NCBI RefSeq assembly: GCF_003219815.1
Contig: NZ_QJVD01000005.1
Coordinates: forward strand, 124,001-188,000
Origin: Arthrobacter livingstonensis
GTDB taxonomy: Bacteria; Actinomycetota; Actinomycetes; Actinomycetales; Micrococcaceae
Direction: 5' to 3'
Length of the DNA: 64,000 bases
Part shown: one piece after another, positions 33,446-42,936 of the stretch
How positions within the stretch are numbered: the first letter of the stretch is position 1
Layout of the letters: the number at the start of each line of letters is the position of its first letter
Position numbers and translations under genes: made by a program
The notes under the pieces: generated by a model
Databases searched by the model: none
Told to the model about the DNA's origin: nothing
What the model saw: the letters and a program-made list of their open reading frames with translations, nothing else

Positions 33446-35245
33446 ATGCAGGTCCACAAATACGACGTCATCATCGTCGGGGCCGGTGGCGCAGGAATGC
33501 GTGCCGCCATTGAAGCCGGACAGAACGCCCACACGGCGGTACTGACCAAGCTCTACCCCACCCGCTCGCACACCGGTGCGGCCCAGGGCGGCATGTGTGC
33601 CGCACTGGCCAACGTGGAGGAAGACAACTGGGAATGGCACACCTTTGACACCGTCAAGGGCGGTGACTACCTGGTTGACCAGGACGCCGCGGAGGTCATG
33701 GCCAAGGAGGCCATCGACGCGGTGATCGACCTGGAAAAGATGGGCCTGCCGTTCAACCGCACGCCCGAGGGCCGCATCGACCAGCGCCGCTTTGGCGGCC
33801 ACACCCGCGACCACGGCAAGGCCCCGGTCCGCCGGTCCTGCTACGCGGCCGACCGCACCGGCCACATGATCCTGCAGACCCTGTACCAAAACTGCGTCAA
33901 GCACAACGTTGAGTTCTACAACGAGTACTACGTCCTGGACCTGCTGACGGTGGAAGAGGATGCCACCCGCGAGGACGGCACCCCCTACAAGCAAAAGCGC
34001 ATTGCCGGCGTCGTCTCCTACGACCTGGCCACGGGCGAACTGCACGTGTTCCAGGCCAAGTCCGTCATCCTGGCCACGGGCGGCGCGGGCAAGGTCTTCA
34101 AGACCACCTCGAACGCGCACACCCTGACCGGCGACGGCATGGGCATCGCGTTCCGCAAGGGCATCCCGCTCGAAGACATGGAGTTCTTCCAGTTCCATCC
34201 GACAGGCCTGGCCGGCCTCGGCATCCTGCTTTCGGAGGCAGCCCGCGGCGAAGGCGCCATCCTGCGCAACTCCGAGGGTGAACGCTTCATGGAGCGTTAC
34301 GCGCCCACCATCAAGGACCTGGCCCCGCGCGACATCGTGGCCCGTTCCATGGCCAACGAGGTCCGTGAAGGCCGCGGTTGCGGCCCCAACAAGGACTACG
34401 TCCTGCTGGACCTGACCCACCTGGAGCCGGCGCACATCGACGCCAAGCTCCCGGACATCACCGAGTTTGCCCGCACGTACCTGGGCGTGGAGCCCTACAC
34501 CGAGCCCGTCCCGGTGTTCCCCACGGCCCACTACGCCATGGGCGGCGTCCCCACGAACATCTCCGCCGAGGTGCTCCAGGACAACGACACCATCATCCCG
34601 GGCCTGTACGCCGCCGGTGAGGTTGCCTGCGTTTCCGTCCACGGCTCCAACCGCCTGGGCACCAACTCGCTGCTGGACATCAACGTCTTTGGCAAGCGCG
34701 CCGGCATGGCCGCCGCCATCTACGCAAAGACAGCCGAATTTGTAGAGCTGCCGGAATCCCCTGAGGCGTCCACCGTGGCTCTGCTGGACCACGTGCGCAC
34801 CTCCGACGGCGGCGAAAAGGTGGCTTTGATCCGCAAGGACCTGCAGGACACCATGGACGCCAACATGCAGGTGTTCCGCACGGCCGAATCCATTGACCGG
34901 GTGCTCGCGGACATCGCCACCTTCGAGGAGCGCTACTCCCGCATCACTGTCCAGGACAAGGGCAAGCGCTTCAACCTTGACCTGCTCGAGGCCGTGGAAC
35001 TGGGCTTCCTGCTGGAACTGGCCAAGGTCATGACCGTTGCTGCCCTGCACCGTCAGGAGTCCCGCGGCGGACACTACCGTGAAGACTTCCCGGATCGTGA
35101 CGACGAGAACTTCATGAAGCACTCCATGGCCTACAAGGATGCAGCAGTGTCCGTTGAGAGTTCCGCGGAGCACATCGCCGGCATCCGCCTGGAGACCAAA
35201 CCCGTCGTCGTCACCCGCTACCAGCCGATGGTGAGGAAGTACTAA
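33446..35245 (+). CDS. sdhA: Succinate dehydrogenase flavoprotein subunit
   Basis: Oxidises succinate to fumarate in the TCA cycle and feeds electrons to SdhB. The 599-residue protein has the FAD motif VIIVGAGGAGMRAAIEAG, the covalent FAD His in RSHTGAAQGGM, substrate-site HTRDHGKAPVRRSCYAAD and FHPTGLAGLGIL, and SNRLGTNSLLDINVFGKRA near the C-terminal part. The ATG at 33446 is right for the fold; the frame extends upstream without similarity. Its stop overlaps the sdhB ATG by one base. Confidence 0.97.
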   Translation: MQVHKYDVIIVGAGGAGMRAAIEAGQNAHTAVLTKLYPTRSHTGAAQGGMCAALANVEEDNWEWHTFDTVKGGDYLVDQDAAEVMAKEAIDAVIDLEKMGLPFNRTPEGRIDQRRFGGHTRDHGKAPVRRSCYAADRTGHMILQTLYQNCVKHNVEFYNEYYVLDLLTVEEDATREDGTPYKQKRIAGVVSYDLATGELHVFQAKSVILATGGAGKVFKTTSNAHTLTGDGMGIAFRKGIPLEDMEFFQFHPTGLAGLGILLSEAARGEGAILRNSEGERFMERYAPTIKDLAPRDIVARSMANEVREGRGCGPNKDYVLLDLTHLEPAHIDAKLPDITEFARTYLGVEPYTEPVPVFPTAHYAMGGVPTNISAEVLQDNDTIIPGLYAAGEVACVSVHGSNRLGTNSLLDINVFGKRAGMAAAIYAKTAEFVELPESPEASTVALLDHVRTSDGGEKVALIRKDLQDTMDANMQVFRTAESIDRVLADIATFEERYSRITVQDKGKRFNLDLLEAVELGFLLELAKVMTVAALHRQESRGGHYREDFPDRDDENFMKHSMAYKDAAVSVESSAEHIAGIRLETKPVVVTRYQPMVRKY

Positions 35246-36042
35246 TGAGCCCCATTGAAACCGCCGAGACAGCTCCCGAGCCGGCGTCAAAGATCGAACT
35301 TCCCGCGCACGTCGGCGGTGGCGGGGAGATCCCCACCTTCGACGTCACCCTGCGGGTGCGCCGCTACAACCCCGAGTACTCGGAGGAGTCGACCTGGGAG
35401 GACTTCTCCATGACCATGTACGGCACCGACCGCGTGCTGGACGCCCTGCACAAGGTCAAGTGGGAGCAGGACGGTTCGCTGTCCTTCCGCCGCTCCTGCG
35501 CCCACGGCGTGTGCGGCTCCGATGCCATGCGCATCAACGGCCGCAACCGCCTGGCCTGCAAGACGCTGCTGAAGGACCTGGACACGTCCAAGCCCATCAC
35601 GGTGGAGCCCATCAAGGGCCTGCCGGTGGAGAAGGACCTGATCGTGGACATGGAGCCGTTCTTCCAGTCCTTCCGCGAGGTCATGCCGTTCCTGGTGAAC
35701 CGCGGCCACGAGCCGGCCAAGGAGCGACTGCAGTCCGCCGAGCAGCGCGAGCGGTTTGACGACACCACCAAGTGCATCCTGTGCGCCGCGTGCACGTCGT
35801 CCTGCCCCGTGTTCTGGACCGACGGCCAGTACTTTGGCCCGGCCGCCATCGTCAACGCGCACCGCTTCATCTTTGACTCCCGCGACGACGCCGGCGACAT
35901 GCGCCTGGAGATCCTCAACGACAAGGAAGGCGTGTGGCGCTGCCGCACCACCTTCAACTGCACCGAAGCATGCCCCCGCGGCATCCAGGTCACGCAGGCC
36001 ATCGCCGAGGTCAAGCAGGCCATCCTGGCCCGCCAGGTCTAG
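35245..36042 (+). CDS. sdhB: Succinate dehydrogenase iron-sulfur subunit
   Basis: Carries the [2Fe-2S], [4Fe-4S] and [3Fe-4S] clusters that pass electrons from FAD to quinone. The cysteine motifs are all present: SCAHGVCGSDAM with a later LAC for 2Fe-2S, CILCAACTSSCPV for 4Fe-4S and FNCTEACPRGIQ for the 3Fe-4S/4Fe-4S pair. It has 265 residues with a short N-terminal extension. Last gene of the operon; a terminator follows 13 bases after the stop. Confidence 0.97.
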   Translation: MSPIETAETAPEPASKIELPAHVGGGGEIPTFDVTLRVRRYNPEYSEESTWEDFSMTMYGTDRVLDALHKVKWEQDGSLSFRRSCAHGVCGSDAMRINGRNRLACKTLLKDLDTSKPITVEPIKGLPVEKDLIVDMEPFFQSFREVMPFLVNRGHEPAKERLQSAEQRERFDDTTKCILCAACTSSCPVFWTDGQYFGPAAIVNAHRFIFDSRDDAGDMRLEILNDKEGVWRCRTTFNCTEACPRGIQVTQAIAEVKQAILARQV

Positions 36043-36054
36043 TTTCACAGCTTT

Positions 36055-36093
36055 AAAAAGGCGCCGTCTCCCTCGCGGGGACGGCGCCTTTGC
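36055..36093. terminator. Rho-independent terminator after sdhB
   Basis: AAAAAGGCGCCGTC pairs with GACGGCGCCTTT around an 11-base loop. A-rich on one side and T-rich on the other, so it can work for sdhB and for the convergent yihY-like gene. Confidence 0.9.
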
Positions 36094-36170
36094 CTTTCCC
36101 GGTACCGCCTTTCGCCGAAGTCAGCCGGAGCACTTCCGGGGCAGGCGCAACGCCACGGCAGCGGACCGGG

Positions 36171-37265
36171 TTACACGGCGCGGCGTCCACGTGGGCGAAG
36201 GTCCGCGGCCCGTACTGCGGCGATGGCCGCGGCCATCAAGTAGACCTGGCTGAGCAGGAAGAACCAGACAAAGAGTCCCAGGATCACGGCAAAGGGTGCC
36301 AGCAAGGCATTGCTGGTGAGTCCGTTGAGCAGCATGGCGCTGAAGAAGCGCAGGATGGTGGCTCCGGCGCCGGAGAATACCGCTGCCAGCAACAGGACCC
36401 GCCGGGGCATGCGCACCCTGGAGGCGAGGCTGAACATCACCACCGCCACGGCCACGTCGAGGATGAACATCAGCACCACGGAGCCCACCCGGGCCCAGAT
36501 GCCCGTGAGGAAGTCGCCCCAGCCAAGCCAGCCGCTGATGCCGCTCACTGCGGCGGTGCTGACCACGCCCAGCGCGCTGGTCAGCACCAGTGCCACGCCC
36601 AGCACAAGCAGGGTGCCGGCGTCGCGCACCTTGGACAGAATGGGATTCGTGCGGTCCCGGGCCAGGCCCAGCAGGGAGCGGATGCCTTCCCGGAGCCCGT
36701 TGATCCAGCCGAGGGAGGTGATAATCAGCGTGACGAGCGAGATGAGCAGGGTCAGCCCAAAACTACCCTTACCCAGCAGCTGTTCCGGCGTGGCCAGGCC
36801 ACCGCCGCCGGTGTTGATGAGCCCGGGGGTGCTCTCGGCCACCAGGTTGATCACGGCGTTGCGCAGCAGCGGGTTGTCGGCGGCAAACATGCCCAGGATG
36901 GCAAATCCGGCCACCAGCATGGCGCCGACGGAGAAGAACATGAGATAGGCGTTGCCGGCAGCCAGCAGCTGCCCCCGGCGGCGCGTGTACAGGTTCCACA
37001 CGCGCAGGGGGAACAGCCTGCCGCCCCGGGCCGAGAGCCACTGCGCCCCGGAGGACACGCGCGCCACAATCTTCCCGCCGTTCATGGCCGTGACAAATTC
37101 GGCGTGCCTGGAGTCGGACCAGGCCTGTAGGGCGCGGCGGTCCAGCGGGCTGGGCGGAGGCACCGGAGGCGCGGCCAGGGAACGCTTGGCCACCACTCCG
37201 GGCGCCACGGTGCCGGGAAAGTGCGCCGCCTCCACACCAGCCCTACGGCTGGGCTTCTCCCCCAA
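36171..37265 (-). CDS. YihY/BrkB-family integral membrane protein
   Basis: A 364-residue membrane protein with about six helices after a polar N-terminus of 75 residues. The family is recognised from the region around NAYLMFFSVGAMLVAGFAILGMF and LGLFVWFFLLSQVYLMAAAIAAV (key parts SVGAML and FFLLSQVYL). Once annotated as ribonuclease BN, the family has no proven enzyme activity. The start is a TTG at 37265 with GGAG seven bases upstream; it overlaps the end of the preceding gene by 23 bases. It is the last gene of a five-gene operon with trpS. Confidence 0.86.
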   Translation of the reverse strand: MGEKPSRRAGVEAAHFPGTVAPGVVAKRSLAAPPVPPPSPLDRRALQAWSDSRHAEFVTAMNGGKIVARVSSGAQWLSARGGRLFPLRVWNLYTRRRGQLLAAGNAYLMFFSVGAMLVAGFAILGMFAADNPLLRNAVINLVAESTPGLINTGGGGLATPEQLLGKGSFGLTLLISLVTLIITSLGWINGLREGIRSLLGLARDRTNPILSKVRDAGTLLVLGVALVLTSALGVVSTAAVSGISGWLGWGDFLTGIWARVGSVVLMFILDVAVAVVMFSLASRVRMPRRVLLLAAVFSGAGATILRFFSAMLLNGLTSNALLAPFAVILGLFVWFFLLSQVYLMAAAIAAVRAADLRPRGRRAV

Positions 37266-37800
37266 GAGTCAGCTCCTCGTGCAGGGCCCAGCCGCCTTGC
37301 GAATAGTCGTACAAGCCGATGCTGGTAACCTCAAGCTCGGCCTCGAAGCCTGCCATTTCCGCCTTGGCGCGGGCCATCGTGGCGGCGTCGAGGTCATGGG
37401 CCATGGTCAGGTGCGGATGGAACTCAAAGTTGAGCACGTGCTCCACAGGCCCGTCAAGGAGCTCCTTGTGTAGTTCCCTGCACTGCCCGGCGCCCTGTTC
37501 CAAATTCAGGAAAACCACCGGGGAGACGGGGATAAAGGTCCCCGTGCCGCGCAGCGAGATGGTGAAGGGGGACGCCTGCCGGGCAACTTTTCGGACGTGT
37601 TCGGCGGCCTCGCCCCAGGAGCTCCTGGCCCGTCCGGAAACGAGGGTGATATGGGCAGGCACGATGCCGTCGTCCGCGCCTGCGAACGATTCCCGCCAGG
37701 AGCCCAATTCCGCCGCGAGCGCGGGCGGCATCGTGATGATGACGCCCAAGCTGTCCGGATGCGGCGCCGGGGATTCCCCGCTCTGGCCAATGCCCGGCAT
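37243..37800 (-). CDS. 2'-5' RNA ligase/phosphodiesterase superfamily (2H) protein
   Basis: A 185-residue 2H phosphoesterase-like protein. The two catalytic H-x-T/S motifs are present: PAHITLVSG near residue 49 and HPHLTMAHD near residue 128. Family members hydrolyse 2',3'-cyclic phosphates or 2'-5' linkages in RNA. The ATG lies two bases after the trpS stop and its end overlaps the yihY-like start, so translation is coupled. Link to tRNA or RNA repair is plausible given the trpS neighbour, but is inference. Confidence 0.85.
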   Translation of the reverse strand: MPGIGQSGESPAPHPDSLGVIITMPPALAAELGSWRESFAGADDGIVPAHITLVSGRARSSWGEAAEHVRKVARQASPFTISLRGTGTFIPVSPVVFLNLEQGAGQCRELHKELLDGPVEHVLNFEFHPHLTMAHDLDAATMARAKAEMAGFEAELEVTSIGLYDYSQGGWALHEELTLGGEAQP

Positions 37801-37802
37801 GG

Positions 37803-38831
37803 TTATGCAACCGTCCCGAGTGGCGGCAGGAAGCCCACCTTGCCGTATGCGTCCGACAGTGTCACGGAAGCAATTGCGCGGGCCTTGGCCGCACCACGGG
37901 CCAACAGCCTGTCAAGCTCCGCCGGGTCGTCCAGGAGCTCCAGGGTCCGCGTGCGGATGGGCTCAATCCGGGCCACGACGGCGTCCGCCACGTCCACCTT
38001 GAGGTGGCCGTACATCCTGCCCTCATAGTCAGACACCAGGGTCGCAATGGGCTTGTCCGTCAGCGTCGAGAGGATTTCCAGGAGGTTGGTCACGCCGGGC
38101 TTGTTCTCCCGGTCGTAGGCGATCACGGTGTCCGTGTCCGTCACGGCCGACTTGATGCGCTTGGCGGTGACCTTGGGATCGTCCAGCAGGTTGATCAGCC
38201 CGTTGGGACCGGAGGCGGACTTGGACATCTTCGCCGTGGGATTTTGCAGGTCGTAGATGCGAGCCCCCTCCTTCTGGATGAAAGCCTCCGGGATGGTGAA
38301 CGTCTCGCCGAAGCGGTGGTTGAAACGCTTGGCCAGGTCGCGGGCCAGCTCCACGTGCTGGCGCTGGTCATCCCCCACCGGCACACCTTGGGGGCGGTAG
38401 AGGAGGATGTCCGCGGCCATCAGCACCGGGTAGGTAAACAGGCCCACGCTGGCCATTTCCTGCCCGCCCTTTGCCGTCTTGTCCTTGAACTGGGTCATCC
38501 GGGACGCCTCGCCGAAACCGGTGATGCAGTTGAGGACCCAGGCCAGCTGCGCGTGCTCGGGTACGTGCGACTGCACAAAGAGCGTGGACTTCTCCACGTC
38601 GATGCCGCCGGCGATGTACTGCGCGGCGGTCTTGCGGGTCCGCTCACGCAGCTCCGCGGGATCCTGCGTGACGGTGATGGCGTGCATGTCCGGGATGAAG
38701 AACAGCGTCTGGTAGTCATGCTGGGTCTTCACCCAGTTCACAAGAGCTCCCAAGTAGTTGCCCAGGTGCAGGGAGTCCCCTGAGGGCTGCATGCCGGAAA
38801 GGACGCGGGGTCGGGTTGGGGTTTCACTCAT
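37803..38831 (-). CDS. trpS: Tryptophanyl-tRNA synthetase
   Basis: Class Ic aminoacyl-tRNA synthetase charging tRNA-Trp. The HIGH-like motif is [17 protein letters not shown] near the N-terminus and the KMSKS motif is intact ([12 protein letters not shown]) near residue 200. [15 protein letters not shown] and [18 protein letters not shown] are also typical. The 342-residue length is right. The ATG at 38831 fits the family start; a longer frame reaching 39143 is a shadow over the xth gene. Confidence 0.96.
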   Translation of the reverse strand: MSETPTRPRVLSGMQPSGDSLHLGNYLGALVNWVKTQHDYQTLFFIPDMHAITVTQDPAELRERTRKTAAQYIAGGIDVEKSTLFVQSHVPEHAQLAWVLNCITGFGEASRMTQFKDKTAKGGQEMASVGLFTYPVLMAADILLYRPQGVPVGDDQRQHVELARDLAKRFNHRFGETFTIPEAFIQKEGARIYDLQNPTAKMSKSASGPNGLINLLDDPKVTAKRIKSAVTDTDTVIAYDRENKPGVTNLLEILSTLTDKPIATLVSDYEGRMYGHLKVDVADAVVARIEPIRTRTLELLDDPAELDRLLARGAAKARAIASVTLSDAYGKVGFLPPLGTVA

Positions 38832-38847
38832 GGATGCGAAAAATCCT

Positions 38848-39699
38848 CTAGAACTTGTAGTCGACGACCAGCGGTGCGTGGTCGGAGAAACGGGACTCGT
38901 ACGACTCGGCACGGTCCACCACGGCCTGCTTCGCCAGGGCAGCGAGGCCGGGCGTGGCCATGTGGTAGTCAATGCGCCAGCCGGTGTCGTTCGTGAACGC
39001 CTGCCCGCGGTTGGACCACCAGGTGTACGGTCCATCGACTTCGCCGGCCAGTTCCCGGGCCACGTCCTTGAAGCCAATCTCCCCGCCAAAGAACCTGTCA
39101 AAGTAGGCGCGTTCCTCGGGCAGGAAGCCGGCACGCTTGACATTGCCCCGCCAGTTCTTGATGTCCAGCTTCGTGTGCCCCACGTTCAGGTCGCCCACGA
39201 CCAGGGCGTGGTCGCTCGCAGCGGCGAGCTGGGGAAGGCGGCTGATCATGGTGTCCAGGAAACGGTACTTGTCCACCTGTTTGGGCGTGTCCGCCTCGCC
39301 GGAGTGCACGTAGGCGCTGACCACGGTCAGTGTGGCGTCCTTGCCGGCGGAGTCCTTGAGCACGTAGTCCGCCTCGACCCAGCGGCCGGTGGTGGCAAAG
39401 TAGTCCTCGCCGATCCCGACGCGCGTTGCGGTGGGTTCCAGGGAATCCTTGCGGGAGGCGATCAGAACGCCGGCCCGGCCCTTGGCCTCGGCCTCGGCGT
39501 GCTGCAGGTGCCAGTCCTCCCCGAGGAAGCCCTCCACAACGGCGTCCGGCGCGCGTACTTCCTGCAGGCACAGGATGTCCACCTCGCGTGCGGCCAGCCA
39601 GTCTGCCATACCGTGCTTGTAGGCGGCGCGGATGCCGTTGACGTTGACGCTGGCGATTCTCAAATGACCGTTTTGGGTTCCGTTGCTCACCTGATCCAC
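38848..39699 (-). CDS. xth: Exodeoxyribonuclease III
   Basis: AP endonuclease and 3'-5' exonuclease of base excision repair. Catalytic motifs are visible: [17 protein letters not shown] (metal Glu), [25 protein letters not shown] and the C-terminal [11 protein letters not shown] with the catalytic Asp-His. 283 residues. The frame starts at GTG 39699; a GTG at 39690 with AAGGTGG upstream is equally likely. It lies 16 bases upstream of trpS in the same operon. Confidence 0.94.
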   Translation of the reverse strand: MDQVSNGTQNGHLRIASVNVNGIRAAYKHGMADWLAAREVDILCLQEVRAPDAVVEGFLGEDWHLQHAEAEAKGRAGVLIASRKDSLEPTATRVGIGEDYFATTGRWVEADYVLKDSAGKDATLTVVSAYVHSGEADTPKQVDKYRFLDTMISRLPQLAAASDHALVVGDLNVGHTKLDIKNWRGNVKRAGFLPEERAYFDRFFGGEIGFKDVARELAGEVDGPYTWWSNRGQAFTNDTGWRIDYHMATPGLAALAKQAVVDRAESYESRFSDHAPLVVDYKF

Positions 39700-39726
39700 C
39701 TTACCCGTTTCGCTCCTCCCGCTGCA

Positions 39727-40338
39727 TTAGTCAAGAACGACGCCGGACACGGGCTCTTCGTCGTCGGGACCCTTGGTGCCTGGCTGGGTTTCGGCCGCAC
39801 GGGCGACGTTCTTTTTGGCCATCGCCGCGTCCATCTTCGCTTCCTGGGCTTCCCAGTTCGGGTTGACCATGCCGCGTCCGTTGCGGGCCGTGATGTCGAT
39901 GGTTTCCAGGGCGCGGGCCACCATGGCCTCATCCTTGCCCAGATATTCGTTGACCACGCCGATCTGGACGCTGATGATCTTGAAGGAGTGCTCCAGTTTC
40001 AGTTCCCGTGCCTTGGCGGCCGAGCGGGAGCCGGCGTCGTCGGACACGAGGTGGGTCCCGCCGTCGGCCGGGGCGCTGGCGCTGTTGCGCTGTGCCATCT
40101 CGGCCTGGGCCAGCTTCACCTGGCGGGCGCCAAAAGAGGCGGCCTTGTGCACCCCGACGTAGACGAGGGTGGAGAGCGCCAGCCAGCCGAACGCTATGAC
40201 GGCGATGACCCAGCCCAGCACGGTGCTGTTGTTGGCGGCAAACACAATGGCCACCAGGAAGACGATGGCCAGCACAATGGTGCCAAGGCCGGTGAACTTG
40301 CTGGGTTTGGTCATTTTGCCAGGTCCTGGGGTAGTCAT
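39727..40338 (-). CDS. Hypothetical membrane protein with two TM helices
   Basis: A 203-residue protein I do not recognise. Two adjacent hydrophobic segments (IVLAIVFLVAIVFAAN and WVIAVIAFGWLALSTLVYVG) lie at residues 19-62, followed by a mostly helical cytoplasmic or external domain with charged and Gln/Ala-rich heptads (ARQVKLAQAEMAQRN, KLEHSFKIISVQIGVVNEYL, NPNWEAQEAKMDAAMAKK). It heads the operon xth-trpS-2H-yihY at 27 bases. No cysteine or catalytic pattern is evident. Confidence 0.75.
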   Translation of the reverse strand: MTTPGPGKMTKPSKFTGLGTIVLAIVFLVAIVFAANNSTVLGWVIAVIAFGWLALSTLVYVGVHKAASFGARQVKLAQAEMAQRNSASAPADGGTHLVSDDAGSRSAAKARELKLEHSFKIISVQIGVVNEYLGKDEAMVARALETIDITARNGRGMVNPNWEAQEAKMDAAMAKKNVARAAETQPGTKGPDDEEPVSGVVLD

Positions 40339-40802
40339 GGTTCCATTCTCTCAAACCGCGGCGGGTGCGGGGCCGCCTTCCACCACCGGCGAACGCCCCG
40401 ACGTTCCCTCAGAACCGGGCCGTTTTGCCCCGACGCTCCCGCAGCGTCCATCCCACCACCACCCGTACCGGTCACAAGGCATGTGCCACCATGAGCCTGT
40501 CTGAAGCGCTCCCCGGCCGCGGCACCCGGTAGCGGCCGCGGCACCCGGCATCCGGCACAGAGTTTTTAAGTCCAGAAGGCGAAGGGCGCAAAGCAAGCTG
40601 CAGTCAGTGGTCTGTTCCAGGTTGAAGCGAACGCGCTGCCTGCCGGCCGCCGGGCCCCAGGCCCTTCAGGTGTCCTCCCCCTCCCAGAATGTCCGTGGCC
40701 CCCACTAGGCTGAACGCAACAGTTCCATGGGGGTATTGGCCCCCTCGGGCGACACCGGTGCCCGCCCCTGCAGGCGCCGCCCCCTGATCAAGGAGGATCA
40801 GC
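40339..40802. other. 464-bp region without a recognisable gene
   Basis: No convincing gene. It contains two copies of GGCCGCGGCACCCGG (about 40517 and 40535) and short inverted words near the metalloprotease start (GGCCCCCA with TGGGGGTATTGGCCCC). The upstream promoters of the minus-strand operon and of the plus-strand protease must both lie here. Confidence 0.55.
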
Positions 40803-41831
40803 ATGAGCGCCATCAATGCCCGCCCCGTGTGCAAGGCCGGCCCCCGGGTGCCGCGGCTTTTCCCGCCCGGGCTCGCCGACCGCCGGGCCAGACTCATCCG
40901 CCAGATGGACGCCCAGTGGGTGAACGGCACAGTGCTGCACTACTGGTTCTTCGACGGCCCGGAGCCTCAAAAACAGGCCGTCCGCGACGCCTTTGCGCAC
41001 TGGAAATCCCTGGGCATCGGGCTGGAGTTCACCGAAACGGCGACCCGCAGCGAGGCCGAGGTCCGCATTGATTTTGACCAGGGCGACGGCTCGTGGTCGT
41101 ACATTGGCCGGGACATCCTGGGCATTGCCAACACGGACGTCACCATGAATTTTGGTTGGGACCTGACCGACGACTACGGCCGCACCACCGCCCTGCATGA
41201 GATCGGCCACACGCTGGGCATGCCGCACGAACACCAAAACCCATTTGCCGGAATTGTTTGGGACGAGCCCAAGGTGTACAGCTATTTTGGCGGCGCCCCG
41301 AACAACTGGCCGCGGTCCCAAACCTTCCAAAACGTCCTCAAGAAGCTCAACTCACAGGAAGTGGAGGGATCGGACTGGGACCCGGACTCCGTCATGGAGT
41401 ACTGGTTTCCGGCGGGGCTGATCCTGCGGCCCGAGCAGTACCGGGAAGGGCTGAACCCGCCCGGCGGGCTCTCCGCCCTGGACGTGGAATGGGTGATGAG
41501 GTTTTATCCCGCTCTGCCGATCGCCCCCCGGAGCCTGAGCGCATTTGCCTCGGCCCCACTGGTGCTGCATCCGGGTGGGCAGGCCAATTTTACGATCGTC
41601 CCCGAAGAGACCCGGAGCTACCGGTTCGCCACCTTCGGCACGGCGGACACCGTCCTGGTTCTGTTCGAGGAGGTGGACGGCCAGCTGCGCCATCTGGAAT
41701 CGGACGACGACGGCGGTGAGGACCGCAACGCAACGTTCAAGGTGAAGCTGTTCAAGGGCCGCAGGTACGTGGCGAGGGTGCGGCTTTACTGGGCAGGCCA
41801 GTCCGGGCAGACGGCGCTGATGTACTGGTGA
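40803..41831 (+). CDS. Zinc metalloprotease (astacin/matrixin type) with C-terminal beta domain
   Basis: A 342-residue metzincin. The zinc site HEIGHTLGMPHEH fits HExxHxxGxxH near residues 137-149, and SVMEYWF is a likely Met-turn near residue 198. Residues of about 245-342 look like a pre-peptidase C-terminal (PPC) type beta domain (NFTIVPEETRSYRFATFG, LVLFEEVDG, FKGRRYVARVRLYW). No signal peptide or membrane helix is visible: the N-terminus is polar (MSAINARPVCKAGPR). The AGGAGG just before the ATG makes this start firm, so the lack of a signal is not a mis-set start. Substrate unknown. Confidence 0.88.
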   Translation: MSAINARPVCKAGPRVPRLFPPGLADRRARLIRQMDAQWVNGTVLHYWFFDGPEPQKQAVRDAFAHWKSLGIGLEFTETATRSEAEVRIDFDQGDGSWSYIGRDILGIANTDVTMNFGWDLTDDYGRTTALHEIGHTLGMPHEHQNPFAGIVWDEPKVYSYFGGAPNNWPRSQTFQNVLKKLNSQEVEGSDWDPDSVMEYWFPAGLILRPEQYREGLNPPGGLSALDVEWVMRFYPALPIAPRSLSAFASAPLVLHPGGQANFTIVPEETRSYRFATFGTADTVLVLFEEVDGQLRHLESDDDGGEDRNATFKVKLFKGRRYVARVRLYWAGQSGQTALMYW

Positions 41832-41840
41832 GAACTGCCG

Positions 41841-41912
41841 GCCCGGCTGTGGGGCCCGGCCCGGCTGTGGGGCCCGGCCCGGCTGTGGGGCCCGGCCCGG
41901 CTGTGGGGCCCG
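41841..41912. repeat. 18-bp tandem repeat, 4 copies
   Basis: CCGGCTGTGGGGCCCGGC-type units with CTGTGGGG at 41847, 41865, 41883 and 41901. Each unit can pair with itself (CCGG/GGGCCC), directly after the metalloprotease stop. Confidence 0.92.
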
Positions 41913-41991
41913 GCGCGGATCGGAAAAAGGGGGCTGGCGCGTGCGGATGGGTCCCGACGCCCGAGGGTCCCGCCGCGGTCTTATGAGCGTT

Positions 41992-42033
41992 GGGAGGACG
42001 ACGGCGGAACTTGCGTTCCGGCGTCGTCCGCCC
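41992..42033. terminator. Hairpin between the metalloprotease and folD (convergent)
   Basis: Arms 41992-42010 and 42015-42033 pair at 17 of 19 positions around a TTGC loop. Its position 27 bases beyond the folD stop fits a terminator; no strong U-tract. Confidence 0.65.
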
Positions 42034-42059
42034 CATTTCCGTGAAGCGCCACCGTAGGC

Positions 42060-42932
42060 TCAGGAGCGCTCGGCGGCCTCGACCACGTTCGCCAGCAGCA
42101 TGGCACGGGTCATCGGGCCCACGCCGCCCGGGTTCGGCGAAATCCAGGACGCCACCTCGTGGGCGGCCGGCTCCACGTCGCCGGTGACAACCGCCTCGCC
42201 GTGGCCGTCGTCGACACGGGAGACACCGACGTCGAGCACAATGGCGCCCGGCTTCAGGTCTGCCGCCTTGATCATGTGGGGCTGCCCGGCGGCGGCGATG
42301 ACGACGTCGGCCCGGCACAGTTCCGCGGCCAGGTCAACGGTGCCCGTGTGGGCCAGGACCACCGTGGCATTGATGGATTTGCGCGTGAGCAGCAGCCCCA
42401 CGGTCCGCCCGATCGTGACGCCGCGGCCCACCACCAGGACAACCTTGCCCTCGAGGTCGATGCCATGGCGCAGCAGCAGCTCCACGCAGCCTTTGGGCGT
42501 GCAGGGCAGGGGGGAGGTCATGGGCCGGTACACGTTGGCCACCAGGCGGCCCAGGTTCATCGGGTGCAGTCCGTCGGCGTCCTTGGCCGGGTCGATGGCC
42601 TCGAGCACCACGTCCGTATCGATGTGCGCGGGCAGCGGCAGCTGGACGATGTAGCCGGTGCAGGACGGGTCCTCATTGAGCCGCCTGACTGCGGCGAGGA
42701 CCTCCTGCTGCGTGGCGGTGTCCGGCAGGTCGATGCGGATGGAGTTGATGCCCACCTCCGCGCAGTCCTTGTGCTTGCCGGCCACGTACCACTTCGAGCC
42801 GGGATCCTCACCCACCAGGACGGTGCCCAGACCGGGGGTGACGCCGCGGGCAGCCAGCACGGCGACCCGCTCCGTCAGCTCGGCCTTGATGGCAGCCGCG
42901 GTGGCCTTGCCGTCCAGGATTTGTGCCGTCAT
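42060..42932 (-). CDS. folD: Bifunctional methylene-THF dehydrogenase/methenyl-THF cyclohydrolase
   Basis: Interconverts 5,10-methylene-THF and 10-formyl-THF with NADP. The 290-residue protein carries the catalytic Lys region ([17 protein letters not shown]), [22 protein letters not shown], the NADP loop [16 protein letters not shown] and the C-terminal [17 protein letters not shown] at 42932 lies four bases after the glyA stop. With glyA it supplies one-carbon units and both sit behind the ZTP riboswitch, which fits since ZTP signals shortage of 10-formyl-THF. Confidence 0.95.
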   Translation of the reverse strand: MTAQILDGKATAAAIKAELTERVAVLAARGVTPGLGTVLVGEDPGSKWYVAGKHKDCAEVGINSIRIDLPDTATQQEVLAAVRRLNEDPSCTGYIVQLPLPAHIDTDVVLEAIDPAKDADGLHPMNLGRLVANVYRPMTSPLPCTPKGCVELLLRHGIDLEGKVVLVVGRGVTIGRTVGLLLTRKSINATVVLAHTGTVDLAAELCRADVVIAAAGQPHMIKAADLKPGAIVLDVGVSRVDDGHGEAVVTGDVEPAAHEVASWISPNPGGVGPMTRAMLLANVVEAAERS

Positions 42933-42936
42933 GCGC

